Shown: positions 40,706-52,300 of the stretch, piece after piece
Layout: each line of letters begins with the position of its first letter
Position numbering within the stretch: the first letter of the stretch is position 1
NCBI GenBank assembly: GCA_900088475.1
Contig: FLMG01002125.1
Span: forward strand, 6,869-70,868
DNA from: Hyphochytrium catenoides
Lineage: Eukaryota; Sar; Hyphochytriomycetes; Hyphochytriales; Hyphochytriaceae
Length of the DNA stretch: 64,000 bases
Direction: 5' to 3'
Notes under the pieces: model-generated
Databases searched by the model: none
What the model was told of the DNA's origin: nothing
Seen by the model: the letters and a program-made list of their open reading frames with translations, nothing else
Translations under genes and position numbers: made by a program

Positions 40706-42483
40706 CTAGATATTACTTCTCGTCCTGACATAGTGGCTAAACTTCCGAACGTTGTCAAGATCAATGGCGGACGGAATGACGGTGTCGCTACTGCCAATAA
40801 TAAACATCACTGTCTGCGCGACGTCCTCTACTTGAATCATGAGCTCCGCCGAGACCACTTCCCCTTTCCCAGCTCTAGGCTTCACTCCAAGCTCTGAGTG
40901 AAAGGTCAAGAAAATGCCAAAGTTAGGGAATCTGAAACGGCAGCGACAGGTTGAAATCGAAGTGCTAAGAGGGAAAACCGTCCGCGGGCACTTCAGCGGT
41001 TTATCGGGCAACAAGAGGCATGAAGTCATATTGAAACAACATCAGGCCATTTCGTATCAGAAGAGAAAACACACAGGCTTCCCAGTAGCACAGCAAGTTG
41101 CAGCTAAGTACTTGGCGCCAGTGAAGCCTATGACTGCAGATAGGAGAGATTGTTTGGGCAGTCGGCTTACCGGTGTTAACTAGGTTGGCGTTGATGGTAC
41201 AAGTCTTGATATTGAGACCACCCTCCAGAATGTCAAACATTACAGAGTTTGAGAAGGCAAGAAGGCCATGTTTCGATGCTGCGTAGGACGCTAGACCGGG
41301 ACTTCCTCTGGTTCTGCTCGCGACAGAGCCCATAAAGATAATGACTCCCCTCTTAGCGCCGTAGCAGCTCTTTCTCATGTGTGCAAGGGCATAAGCTGTG
41401 GTTGCCATGCTGCCTTTCAGATTGATGTCCAGCAACCGAGCCCAGACCTTTGGGTCGGCGTCCAGAGAGGTGCGTCGTCTGTTAATACCAGCCTGGAAGA
41501 GGACAGGGTGGCACATTAGTAAGAACAGCCAAGCTATATGACTTTGTTTGTCCGTGAGACACTGGCAAATGCGCTCTCGAGGTTAGAAGCACGGGAGCCA
41601 CATAAGGCTAAGATAACAAGGAAGAGAAGAATCACAGGGCTTTCATATGATGTCCGAGTATTCCCAGCTCATTCAATCGATTGCCAAAGCACAACAAAAT
41701 ACTCCGCCGTAAGAATGCATTGACAGCCCCATAAAAGCTCCAGACGCCGTTGCTGCACCGCAAAACACGTACGCTGTTGATAACTATGGTCAAGTCTCCC
41801 AACTCACGCACACAGCGCTCCACTGCTGTTCTAACAGCATCGTCGTTGGTCACATCAGCCACAATGGTAATAACTTGACGCTCGGTCAATAGCTTGCCTG
41901 CTACGGCGAGGCACTGTTGTCGTGTTTCCCTTAGGGCCTCTTCCGAAGTAGCAAGAAGCGCAAGCTTGCATCCTACCATCATATACGGGGGTTGAGCTTT
42001 TGACAAATGGGCAGAAGAGTACGTGACTAGATTAGTAGTTCGGGCAAAGAGAGTGTGACTATCGAAGATAGGCTACGACAGGATCGCCATAGGACCCCTA
42101 AGAGGAAAGATCAAAAAGAAACATCGGATGGTAGGAGCCCTTTCACAAAGCAGATTGTTCCGATACCTTCTTTGGCCAAGCGGACGGCAACTCCTCTGTG
42201 GCGGACATAATGACATTAGAAGGCAACAAACACAAGAAATGGCATAAAGCGCGTAAGAGGAAAGGTACCACGGCAATAGTGCAATTCTAGATGCAGATTC
42301 ACTATCACAGGTTGACGAGGATAGGGCCGAAATGAGACTCTGAGTGATGATGATGAATGGACATGGTGCAGAAAGGGTCCTAACTCTAGGCTCCTACCTG
42401 CCAATTCCTCTGCTAGCACCAGTTACAAGTGCAACATCACCGGGACGGATAGTCAGGTTCGAAAACCTGGTCTGAGGTGCCAT
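40706..42483 (-). CDS. Classical short-chain dehydrogenase/reductase (SDR)
   Basis: 274 aa from five exons in transcript order: 42483-42398, 42195-42167, 41972-41773, 41492-41171, 40893-40706 (TAG stop); phases close. The Rossmann fold begins with TGASRGIGR (21-29) for NAD(P) binding, the second strand gives KLALLATSEE, ADVTND marks the adenine site, and INSAGINR replaces the usual NNAG. The catalytic tetrad is Asn129 (DINLKG), Ser161 (GSVAS), Tyr175 and Lys179 (YAASK). The end of the domain reads INANLVNTELG, where most SDRs have NPG. An Arg25 after TGAS favours NADPH. Likely a cytosolic 3-oxoacyl reductase or carbonyl reductase; the substrate is unknown. There is no targeting peptide in the short N-terminus. 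Confidence 0.9.
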
Positions 42484-43704
42484 GGAGATAGACTTGGTGA
42501 TGCGTCAAAGAAACTTCAAGCCTCCGAGTGGATCATCAAAGTCTTCTCTCGTCCTCTATGGGGGAGAATGAATAACGGTCTGTCCCTCGCTCAGCTGGAA
42601 GCGCGCGAGGCAAAGCTATCTGCCTTAAATCTTTCGAGGCGATCTTCTCTATCCTCTCCCGTCTGCTTCTTTCTTAATGCAGTGAAGCACTGAGCACTTT
42701 ACTTCTATGTGGCGCGGCTTCGGCTCTGAGCTCAACCCGACAGCCATGCCAAGCCTTCTTCCTCTTTGCCTTCGTTTGATGCCTGGTGAGCCAGGTCTCG
42801 GCGTCTTCAGCTGCGGACCTGACGAGCAGCCCTTGCCTTTATGCTCTTCAACCCAGCCATTCGTCAACGGCTACGGCGATTAGGGCCGCTAACCGCTATG
42901 ATTGGAGCAGCTTGTGTAAGGGTGACGACGACGACGCACATACGCACACAAGTAGCTATCTCTGCCAAAAAATAACGGCAAATAGCAGGCTCTTCAACAC
43001 AACGACACAGCATAATTTGCAAAGGCTGAAATATCGTAGAGTACGGAACTCTTGTGACTTAGCGGTGCGACTGTTTTGTCGAAAAAGACAATATAAGGTC
43101 TCAATTTTGGCGTATATTTGTAAATTCATTACTACCAAATGGGAATTATTGGCGATAGGTTATTGTCCTGTCTCAGTCTCTGGGTTCTGGGCCTGGTCAT
43201 CAGAGATTCGAGATGAGTGGAGATTCAGTGCTGCTTTGCTGTGGACTTGTATGACCACTGATGCCTACTCCGATCGCCGGCAGAGTCCTGGTATGGAAGG
43301 AAACTCCAGCGCGCAATGAGGAATCTCCCAGGATAAGGAGGAGGCACCAGATGAGACGGCAGAGGACAAAGGATAGAGAGAGAGAGAGATAGAAGACACA
43401 ACTGGTCGTGTGGACAAAGGAGGTAGAGCTCTCCCACGACAGCCGAGAGGGGGCACTTGGAGGAGAAGACACATCCTGTGGCCTGTCTTTTGCCTCCCAT
43501 CTTTCTCTCTTCCTCCTCGCTTTTGCACGGCCGGCAGGCAGCGCCGGCCCTCGACATAACCTTTGCAGCTCTTAAGCAAACGGTACAGTCCTGACTGCTT
43601 CTGTACTTGTCGACCCATCTCATCGGCGGCAAGGTTTGCCCAAACCTTCAGGCGACCATAAGCGTCGACGCTTGGTGAGAGGACCTCATCCATAGGCTCA
43701 CGAA
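42484..43704. promoter_or_regulatory. Divergent spacer between SDR and SPX-MFS genes
   Basis: About 1.2 kb between two divergent starts, so it should hold both promoters. A minus-strand frame beginning at 43693 (MDEVLSPSVDAYGRLKVWAN) looks protein-like for about 50 codons, but I could not link it to further exons. No other signal is visible. Confidence 0.35.
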
Positions 43705-46700
43705 ATGGTTAAATTTGGTGCCACATTGAAGGAAAAGGCCATCCCTGGATGGGAGCGGTGAGAAGAGCTTGACGTCGCCTAGTGAAAGGCGGAAGTCGTT
43801 CTAAATTGACTTTTGGGAAAGAACTCTTCCTTATTCAGTGCTCTTTTTAAAAGTGTTTCTCCCTATTTATTTATGTGGTGTCTTAGCTCTACTTATCATC
43901 CTTCATTTGAGGCAATCCTAACAGTCACTTGCTGGTGCTGACCATCAACTGCACTCCTCGACTAGGCACTATATTAATTACAAGCAACTGAAGAAGAGAC
44001 TCAAGCACCCAGAACTCATAGACTCCAAGAGGGCCAGAAGGCTCTCCCTTACTCTGTCGACCAGTCAGGAGCGTACTTTCATAGAGTTCCTCGACAAAGA
44101 GTTAGAGAAAGTGGTCCTCTTCTTCCTGGACAAGCAGGGAGAACTCGCCCGAGACATGGAAGTGCAGATACAGAAGATGGAGACAGTCAGCTCTATTGAC
44201 ATTTATAGGATTGACGAGTTATGGCAAGCGTAAGTTGAGAGAGAAGCTCAGATCCCCTAGCCATTGATCTTTTCCAAAGCTTTGTGATCCTTTTCTTCGA
44301 TATGAGATCTCTTGTTCGTCTAACCTCTCCGTCACAGCTTTAACAGGCTCGGGGAACGCCTGGTATTGCTCCTGAACTACTTGGAACTGAATAACACTGG
44401 CCTTAGAAAGATACTGAAGAAGTATGATAAAAACCATCCCTATGCGAAGATATCTAAGCAATATCTAAGCACTAGGTATAATGCGGAAAACTCTCATGTG
44501 GCACAGCTCAACAGTTTTGATGGTATGCTTTCCAACAAATTGACTTTCCATCTCGTCTCATTTGCAGTTCTTTCTCCCGTGAATATGCTCGTTAGCTCCG
44601 TCTAGATCGTCTCTCTATATGCATTATTTGCTGTATTGGCGTCCAGCAAGCTTCCTGCGCAGCCTCTTCTCAAATGTCAAAAGTCTGCTTTCTGGGTCTT
44701 CCATCCCTTCATTGTCATGGCCCCTTTTGACTCATGGCTACAATTCCAATGCTTGATGCTAAATGGTCTGCCATTAGGGATATCGGCGCTGAATCTGTCC
44801 ATTCTTCAATCGCTGTTCTATCTACACACTTTCAAGGTAAGGAAGATCTTCCCCCGCTAATTGTTTTAAACGTTCTTACCTGTGACCTTCGACAATACAT
44901 CGCTATTTACCATTTTCCTGGCTCGTCGCTTAAGATTCTTTTACAATAGCTTTTTGATGTTACATCGTCTAAGTCTTAACTTGTCAGCGCAATGGAGATC
45001 AGCTGAAACCTGAGGAGCACCAAATCATTGAACTTTATCGAGCCGCCCCTGTGCTCAACAAGATCTTCGTGGCACGGAAAAAGCTTCGGACAGCAACTAC
45101 TTACATTGATGCCTTCTCCGCAAAGGCTGGAATATTTGACGAGGCCAAAGACGAGGAGGACATCGAGGACCACTTTAGAAGGACCAAGACATCATCTCTT
45201 TCTATTTTTCTCAACATGTTGAGCACCTTTCTCTATATGACAAACTACTATATAGTAGCTCCAACCAGTGGAGACTATGCGGAGAAGTTAGGGGCCACCC
45301 CTGCTGTGAGTGGCCTCATTATTGGAATGTCGCCTATGGCAGGACTCTTTTCAGCAATTCTCTACAGCTGGTGGTCCAACAAGTCGTTCCGTCTTCCTCT
45401 TATATTCTCATCCGTCTGCCTGGTGGTGGGGAATCTTCTTTATGGGCTCGCCCTGACGTATTCCTCCCTCAATATGGTGCTTGCGGGGCGTCTGTTGACG
45501 GGCTTTGGAGGAGCCAGAGCAGTCAACAGACGGTATATCGCTGACAACATCCCAAAAGAGATACGCACAATAGAGTCTGCAAAGTTTGTCACAGCTAGTG
45601 CGCTAGGAATGTCTGCAGGTCCAGCGATGAGTGCTGTTCTCTCTCTGTTCCCGACGTACCACCTACTTGGAGTTATCAAGGTGGACAAAGAGACAAGTCC
45701 AGGGTGGCTTATGTTTATTCTTTGGATTATTTATCTCATTGCCATCATCTTCCTTTTCGAGGAGCCTCAACGGAAGATCAGCGACCATCTTTTTGCTTTG
45801 GGTAGCGACACCCAGGGGGGAGACAGTTACCATGATGGTGGACGCGTGGAAGAGCACAGGCCACTCCTCCTATCGCAGCGCGGTGAAGAGAAGGAAATGA
45901 GGAGGAAAACGAAGGGGGTGATCCGCACTGTGGTAACCAACAGAGCCATTCTTCTATCTCTCTGGCTCTACGTCGTTATCAAGCTAAGCTGCGAGCTCAT
46001 GCTGTCTTCTACTGCCCTCGTCACTTGGTACTATTTCCATTGGTCTCCGGCGAATAGCGGAACGTACCTGGCAATACTTGGCCTCTTGATGTTCCCGGTA
46101 AACTACCTGGTTGTGTGGGCCACACCCCATTACGATGACCGGTGAGTCTTAAATTACTGTCTTTCCAGTTATCCCTCATGATGGATGCATTGTCATACCA
46201 ACTTGTCTCGCTTTATCTCGTCCTACTTCTTCAGCTGGCGGACAATGAAGATTGTCCCTATCCAATCTTCACAGTTGCTTGGACTTACCGAGCAGCTGTT
46301 ATCTTGCCAATACTGACCATCTCGCTGCTGTTGCACAATTATAGACAAATACTCTGGTTCAACTTATGGGTGATGCTGGTGGGCTGCCTCTTTATGATCC
46401 CACTGAGTGCTGTCAACTACACCGTGATACAGTATGTACTGGGTTCGGTTATGGTCTTCGTCACAAGCAACACGATTGAGGGTAAGGTGATCCCATCAGG
46501 ATGGGCGGTCGTTTTCCCACTGCCTGCCCTTGACTTTCACCCTAAGCTAAGGCGCATTGTTAACCATTTTCTTTAGTTTGAGCAACCCTGTCTAACACTG
46601 CTTATTTACCTCTGCGTTCTGTCAGGGGTGGTGATGTCGCTTCTGTCAAAGATAATGCCTAAGCGCCTAGCTCAAGGCACTTTTAATTCTGGATTCCTGA

Positions 46701-46937
46701 CCACGGAAGCTGGAATGTTAGGACNNNNNNNNNNNNNNNNNNNNNNNNNNNNNNNNNNNNNNNNNNNNNNNNNNNNNNNNNNNNNACACATTCGCACCCA
46801 TGACCCTCATCAGTGCGGTGACAACTGCAGCTACCTGGTGGACGTACGAAGAGTTAGCAGAGGACGCAGACGACGCTAGCGAACGGAGCAGTGAGGATTC
46901 GAGTGTGACAAGTGCTGATCATGGGTTGCCCAAATAA
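43705..46937 (+). CDS. SPX-domain major facilitator transporter (vacuolar phosphate type)
   Basis: About 720 aa; exons 43705-43757, 43966-44229, 44338-44522, 44778-44836, 44988-46141, 46345-46481 and 46626-46937, the last broken by an N gap. The N-terminal SPX domain starts [16 protein letters not shown] and contains [13 protein letters not shown] and the hallmark [14 protein letters not shown], whose lysines bind inositol pyrophosphates. The MFS part starts near [28 protein letters not shown] and shows the conserved [20 protein letters not shown] loop, the EP-rich link after helix 6 (FLFEEPQR), a charged central loop, and [11 protein letters not shown] in the C-terminal half. Plant proteins with this layout (PHT5/VPT, SPX-MFS) move phosphate into the vacuole, and the same role is likely here. 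The protein ends in a Glu/Asp/Ser-rich tail. Intron choice around 44523-44777 was settled by phase and by alignment to the plant helix after the SPX core. Confidence 0.92.
46725..46785. other. Assembly gap (61 N)
   Basis: The gap falls inside the last exon of the SPX-MFS gene, after [10 protein letters not shown]. About 20 residues of a C-terminal transmembrane segment are missing by comparison with plant homologues. The frame before and after the gap disagrees with the stated gap length, so the N count is only an estimate or a small intron is hidden. Confidence 0.95.
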
Positions 46938-47429
46938 TAGTCCTATGAACTATAACTCATGAAAGCTGAACGTAAAGAAGGCCTTCCATTTTTGACATAA
47001 TGGCTTCACGGATTCCTGCTCCGTCTCAAAGCTGGAGGGCATCATAACGGCTAATAGGGTGGAAGAGAGCACATAAGAGACACAGAATCATCTTTCCTCA
47101 ATCAGTCCGTTTTCCGGCGGCTTTGAATCGCTTAGGTTCTAAAAAGTGAGCTGGCTGTCTGCTTGTCGAATGCCAGAGTGAGACGGTTGATTGCATCAGA
47201 CCGTTGGTCCTCTTAGAAAGCTTCTTGACAAGTGGTTGGGTTTAGGCTCTTCAGCGGGCTTAGGATGTTTGGGTTCCCCGAGGTCCCTGTTCCATTGGAA
47301 GACACTGGGATACTGTCTCCATGTGAGAGGTCTGCTGCATCTCTAGACGTGCTTGACGAAGGAGCTCAAGAAAACGCCAGCTGGCCTTATTATTCTCTGA
47401 GTATCATTCAGACAAGGGAGAGGGCTTGT
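46938..47429. other. Spacer after the SPX-MFS gene
   Basis: About 0.5 kb without a supported gene; it may include sequence of the decayed retroelement on its right. Confidence 0.4.
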
Positions 47430-49330
47430 CTGTCACGTTAGTAGCTGTGGTGAATGTTGTAGCTGTGCTGAATGTTGTTGTCAAGCATTAGTGCCAGCAA
47501 TAGGAGGAGAGAATCAAAATGCAGCACCACCGGTGCGAAGGTCTCTGGTAATGCGGACCATATTTCTTTTGTGAACTCTTTCGCTACCGAACGGACCTTG
47601 TACCTTTCGATTGTACCATTACTCTTCAGTTGATCCTGAAGACCCAACAGCGCACTCCTACAATATCTTTGTTCCTATCAGTAGTTGGCTTTGTTAGAAC
47701 TCCCACCACGCACGTACAGTTAATCTCTTCACCGCCAGAATTTCTTCTTCCATACCTGGCTTCCATTCTGGAGCATGTCAAAGGTTAAGGGCTTCTTCCA
47801 TCGTCTTTGGCTCTGTAGTAGTGGCGAGCAGGGAAGAATGCCCCTCCAAACAAGTCAGCTGCGTGGCCCTTTCTTGTTGTTCCTCTCAGCGCCCCCTCCT
47901 AGAACTGATCCTGATGATATTGTAGGACCGGCCGCCGAGTCAGGGCTTCAGCTTGCTCCCTAGATTTTCCTCCTAACAGCATACTTCTTCCGCCGAGGAT
48001 GTTCCGTAGATTAAGAGATTGTCTTTCTTCTCCGATTTGTCAAGGTCATTGCGTCGGCTCGGAGATTTATCACCTTTCCTTAAAAAAAAACAGGAAAATG
48101 ATAAGTTCCAGCCACCACGAAGAGAGAGAGAGAGTGGCAATCAGAGAGATTGAGCGAGAAGACGGAGCTCGCACACCGCTTGAGTTGTTAAAACCGGACT
48201 GCCCTTTGCTTAATGATCCTCCGCAGGCTGTCAGGATCATCAAGGCGATAATAGCTGTTACTAAGAAGAAGATAATATGGGGCTTGGACTTTTTGGAAAA
48301 GCTTTCTCCTCTCTCACTCTTTCCACCGGGGAAGCGGGCATAGGCTCCGCACAGTAGACGGAAGATGGCGAAGATTGCGTTTCTTGTAAGACCATTATGC
48401 TTCAAAAAACGGGGGCAGCTTGTCTAGAGCTTTGCTTTGGGATACGGTCCCAAAGGTAGGCTGCTGCTGTTGAATGTAGCTATCCCCCTCCCTCCTCCGA
48501 GTCGGCCCAAATAAGCAGCGGAAGAGATGCTTCGTGTGGGTGGTTACGAGCTGCCTCCAGGAGTGCGATTGCATCGTTCAGCTACGGCTGTTCACCCTCG
48601 GGATGTGAGGAATGGTGATTGCAAAAAATCAGTGCTTTCTCCGTAGCTTTGCGTTGTTGTAGCTTTAATTATTAGGGAGCTGGTAGGGTAACACCTACGG
48701 TGGAGCACTAAGTTTTCTTCGTGGCGTGTTGGAGATAAAGGGTGGCTCTCTCTCACTCTCAAACTTGCATAAACACCCTCAGCCAGCCTCTGTTGTCGCC
48801 TGCTCGCAACCAGGTATCGGAGAATGGCAACGCAACAAAGAGGAGGCACAGTTGACTGGCCCTATTATGATGAAGTTGTAGCTGATGAACAGTAGTCACC
48901 GGCAGATAAATACCGGTACGGACCTCACATCTTCGAAGCATCGTTGAATATGTCCTCTTACTATTGACACTTTTAGAGTTATCGTTGATGGCCTTCCATA
49001 TCCCTCATTAGGTGCAACTATAGACCCGTACAGCCTTGAGTCAACTGTCGCTTTATACAGACGAAAAAATCGATCGTATCGTCAGCCTAAGACAGGATAA
49101 GACAGGGCTAGCTCGCCTCATACAGGTGAAGGTTCGTCAGCCTAAGACAGGCTAAGACGCAGCTCCGCTCCATAGTGAAGGTTCATCTGCATAAGATAGG
49201 CTAAGACGCGGATTGTCTAGTAGTACTAGCATAGCAGAGGCTCGACGATATCATATGCCCAACCTTCCACAAATGTGGCATTTCTTGTCCGCCCTCCTGG
49301 CAGCAGCAGTGGTCCACGCATGAAAGGCGG
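47430..49330 (-). mobile_element. Decayed Ty1/copia retrotransposon
   Basis: Minus-strand fragments in the order of a copia polyprotein. At 47645-47470 the reverse transcriptase start reads GTIERYKVRSVAKEFT then ETFAPVVLHFDSLLLLLALM, matching the copia GTIERYKARLVAKGF..ETFAPV block. Just upstream (47820-47700) are EPKTMEEAL and, in another frame, PEWKPGMEEEILAVKR, the segment that precedes it in intact elements. At about 49296-49255 is a gag-like zinc knuckle KCHICGRLG followed by a frameshift before the expected His. Gag-to-RT distance (about 1.5 kb) is much shorter than in intact elements, so the middle is deleted. The element is non-functional. I could not define LTRs. Confidence 0.72.
49080..49235. 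repeat. Three degenerate ~50-bp direct repeats
   Basis: Units begin CGTCAGCCTAAGACAGGATA (49080), CGTCAGCCTAAGACAGGCTA (about 49135) and the decayed CATCTGCATAAGATAGGCTA (about 49184). The first two end with TGAAGGTT. The first is longer than the second. They lie within the remnant element and may be part of it. Confidence 0.7.
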
Positions 49331-52300
49331 CTACACGGCCAGCAACTTCTGCTGCCGAGTTGCGCCGCCATGTAGTAGGAGACGACCTGACCCCTCTTAG
49401 TGACTTTATCAATGAACGAAGAAGAAGGTGAACCAGCCTATAGTGAAGATCATTTATTATTATTGCGAGGGAACATGATGCACAACAGTGCCTACATCGG
49501 GGACTACTCTTACTATGGGAAAAGGAACCACCCGACAGTTGCCTCGCTCGAAACGGCCTCTAAAGAATGAATCTTCAGGCGACGAACTGACAGCGGTGGT
49601 GGTGTGAGGGGAATTGAGTGGCCGTGAAACCAAAAGCAAAGCTTGATGCTTCATGTCAGTGATGACCTAGATGGTTGACCAAGGACTAACGGCGGGACGA
49701 TGTTGCAAGGATAAAAGAGCCCTCAAAGAAGAGGCTATCACAAACGGAGGAATGGAAACCTTCTTCTTCTCTAATAAGGGCGTTATTTATTATTATTAGT
49801 AGTAGTGAACTCTTCTGTTCCCTCCTTGAATAATGAAGCTCACCACCACCTTTACCCGAACCGACACCTTCCCTGCAGCTGATAAGCCAGAGATATGGTC
49901 TTGAGTTCGGTAGAAGATTAGAACTTGGCACTCCTGTCCCTGGGTAACTACAAATAACACGTCTTCTCGCTTTTCTCTCAAATGTAAGTTGAGAAAGCAT
50001 GTTCTTCGGGCTAGTGGGATGTGAAGGGCATTATTCTATTCAGCACCCAAACCACTGAGGAATCCTGGCTTTTGAAGGGGGGGAATATCAGCAATCCCTT
50101 GCTGAATGATAATAAACTCGTCGTTCGTTGGTGGCGGTGGTGAAGATGATCCCAGTGCCAAACTTTAAATCCGGACAGAGGAAACCACTCGCCGTGCGTG
50201 CCCAGTGGCATATATTCAGATGCTCTAGAGACGGGGTTCAGATAGCTACTATTATCGTCAGAAAACTGCAGAGAAGACGATGACGTAACAGCGACTGATG
50301 TGTTAGAAGAGGATGATGTACTGTCACTGTAGCTATTGTTAAACAATTCATCATTATCATCAGCTTTTCTAGAGGAATTAGTTACATGAACCATGAGCTG
50401 TGTCATAGGCAATCATCTTGTAGTTGCCTCGTCCTCCACCTCATCATTTTTCGCTGTTGTTGATTGAGACTACTTACTGCTGTTGTCGTTCCCTTCTGGT
50501 GGTAGAGTTGACAGGTTTGTCCTTCCAGCTTCCTTCCTCCTCCCCTTCTTCCTCCTCCTGTCGCTCGGGCCATCACGAGGTCACTAGTTCGATCTGCATC
50601 CCAGGTAGTAGTTCCCAGCAGCGCTCAAGCGCTCAGAGCGATGCACAGCAATATAGTGTTGAAAACAAATAAAACCATATTCCGAGTTACTCATCAGCTC
50701 GTCGTTTTTTTGGAGTCTTGCCTTGTTGTTGTGTCGTCCTCCTATCTGCCGCATGATGCCTGCACCATTATAAGATGATGATAAGTTATTATCTCGTCGC
50801 TCGCCGGTCCACCTTCTCCTCCAGAGGTGACGCTACTACTAGTAGGATATATAATGCCTTGCTCGTCAATGGCAGTATCGTCCTCCCGTCTTCTTCTCAA
50901 TAATGGCCTTGCCTAGTAAAAGGCTTTTTGGATTAGGGGTTGGTGGTCTGGCTTGCTGTTTGTGCTGAAGCAGCACCAACTGATTGCCGAGAAAACGGGC
51001 GTGGTCTTGGCTTGAATGATGGTCACATTGTGTTGTCTCATCACTGCTCTCATGATGCCGAGTGATGATAATTATTAGCATCTGTAAAATGATAGTACTA
51101 CTACTACTACTTTATTACTGACTTTAGAAGAGAACAGTATAGAACCCACTGAGGGAAAATGAAAAACAGTAACTAACTAGCTATCTGGAACTATGGAGGA
51201 CTGCTTACAAGTACTGCTTGCCACTCCTAGAGACCTACTACAACTACTACTCTCCCTAAACCAACCCGCCAAGGACTGCTCCAAGAACCTGCTGCAGGAT
51301 TACTTCCTGCAGGGCTCCTGGTGGGAGAGGAAGACGTGCAGAGACCATCTGCGCATTGGACCGCCGCTGGATATGAACAGATATTCTGCCATAATAGATA
51401 GTAGAATTGAAAAGAAGGGAAGACAAAGAAACTCCCCCTCCACATCTATCATGTATCGCCCGGATCCAGTGACGTAGAGTGCTATGGACTTCCTCCGTTG
51501 CTTAGCGGCATGGCCAATACGAGCTACTACTACTGCTGCTGGTTGTCGTTCTTCTTACTGCTGCCTGGGGTGTTTCGTTGTTGTTCAGCTACTTTACATG
51601 ATGACAAAGCAAATTTTACTTACTACTTCTTACGGTGAAGAAGGAGTGCTCTGAAGAACTAGCATGCCAGGTTTTGGAAAACTATTGTTGACTTTTTTTT
51701 TTCTGCTATGAATGAATAATAACGAGCATTTATAACGACTAATAGCTACTAAGAAGAAGTAAGAGATGAAGAAAGAAGAAGAAGAAGAAGCAAGAGAAAG
51801 AAGAAAAGAAACCAGGAAAGCGATGACGCCTTGGTCTCATCCTCCTCAACCTGATCTCCTCCACACTCATCATCAGTAAAGGAAGAATCATAATTGATCT
51901 CCTCAGTGATAATAACGGGAGAAGCAGGAGCGGGGTTATATATTTTTCTCTAAAGATGCTGGTCCGTGCTGACCTCCACACAGCCTCCACAACGTTATCT
52001 GAAGGAAGGCTGAAACGAGGCTCAGTTGGCCGAACAAAAGAACTGGTTCACCATTATCGAATTGTACAACGAATCCCGCGGAAAACGAATCAAACTATTC
52101 CTCGGCACTTCCGTCCTAAAACAGCATTGAATCAAACTCTTAGTCTGGCAGTCCTAAGGAAGGAGGATGGGAGAGCCGGCGGCGGCAGCCCCCAGGGTGG
52201 CGACAGTCCAGGTCCAGTACAAAGGATCACAAACCTGACTGCTGGGAGATGGGAGGTCATGAATCAAACTTCAAGAAAGCTCAGCACTTTCAGTCGGAAT

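Noticed and set aside
43265-43693. Minus-strand frame starting MDEVLSPSVDAYG as a gene
   Set aside because: The first 50 codons look plausible, but the rest is low-complexity and no further exon could be joined.
44523-44777. Possible U12-type intron in the SPX-MFS gene (GTATGCTTT donor, TTTTGAC branch-like motif)
   Set aside because: A normal AG at 44777 gives exact phase on both sides and matches the plant SPX helix, so an ordinary GT-AG intron is enough.
46142-46344. Reading the open frame at 46142-46344 as transporter sequence
   Set aside because: Phase from the previous exon fails there; the acceptor at 46344 restores frame and gives DDRQILWFN as in homologues.
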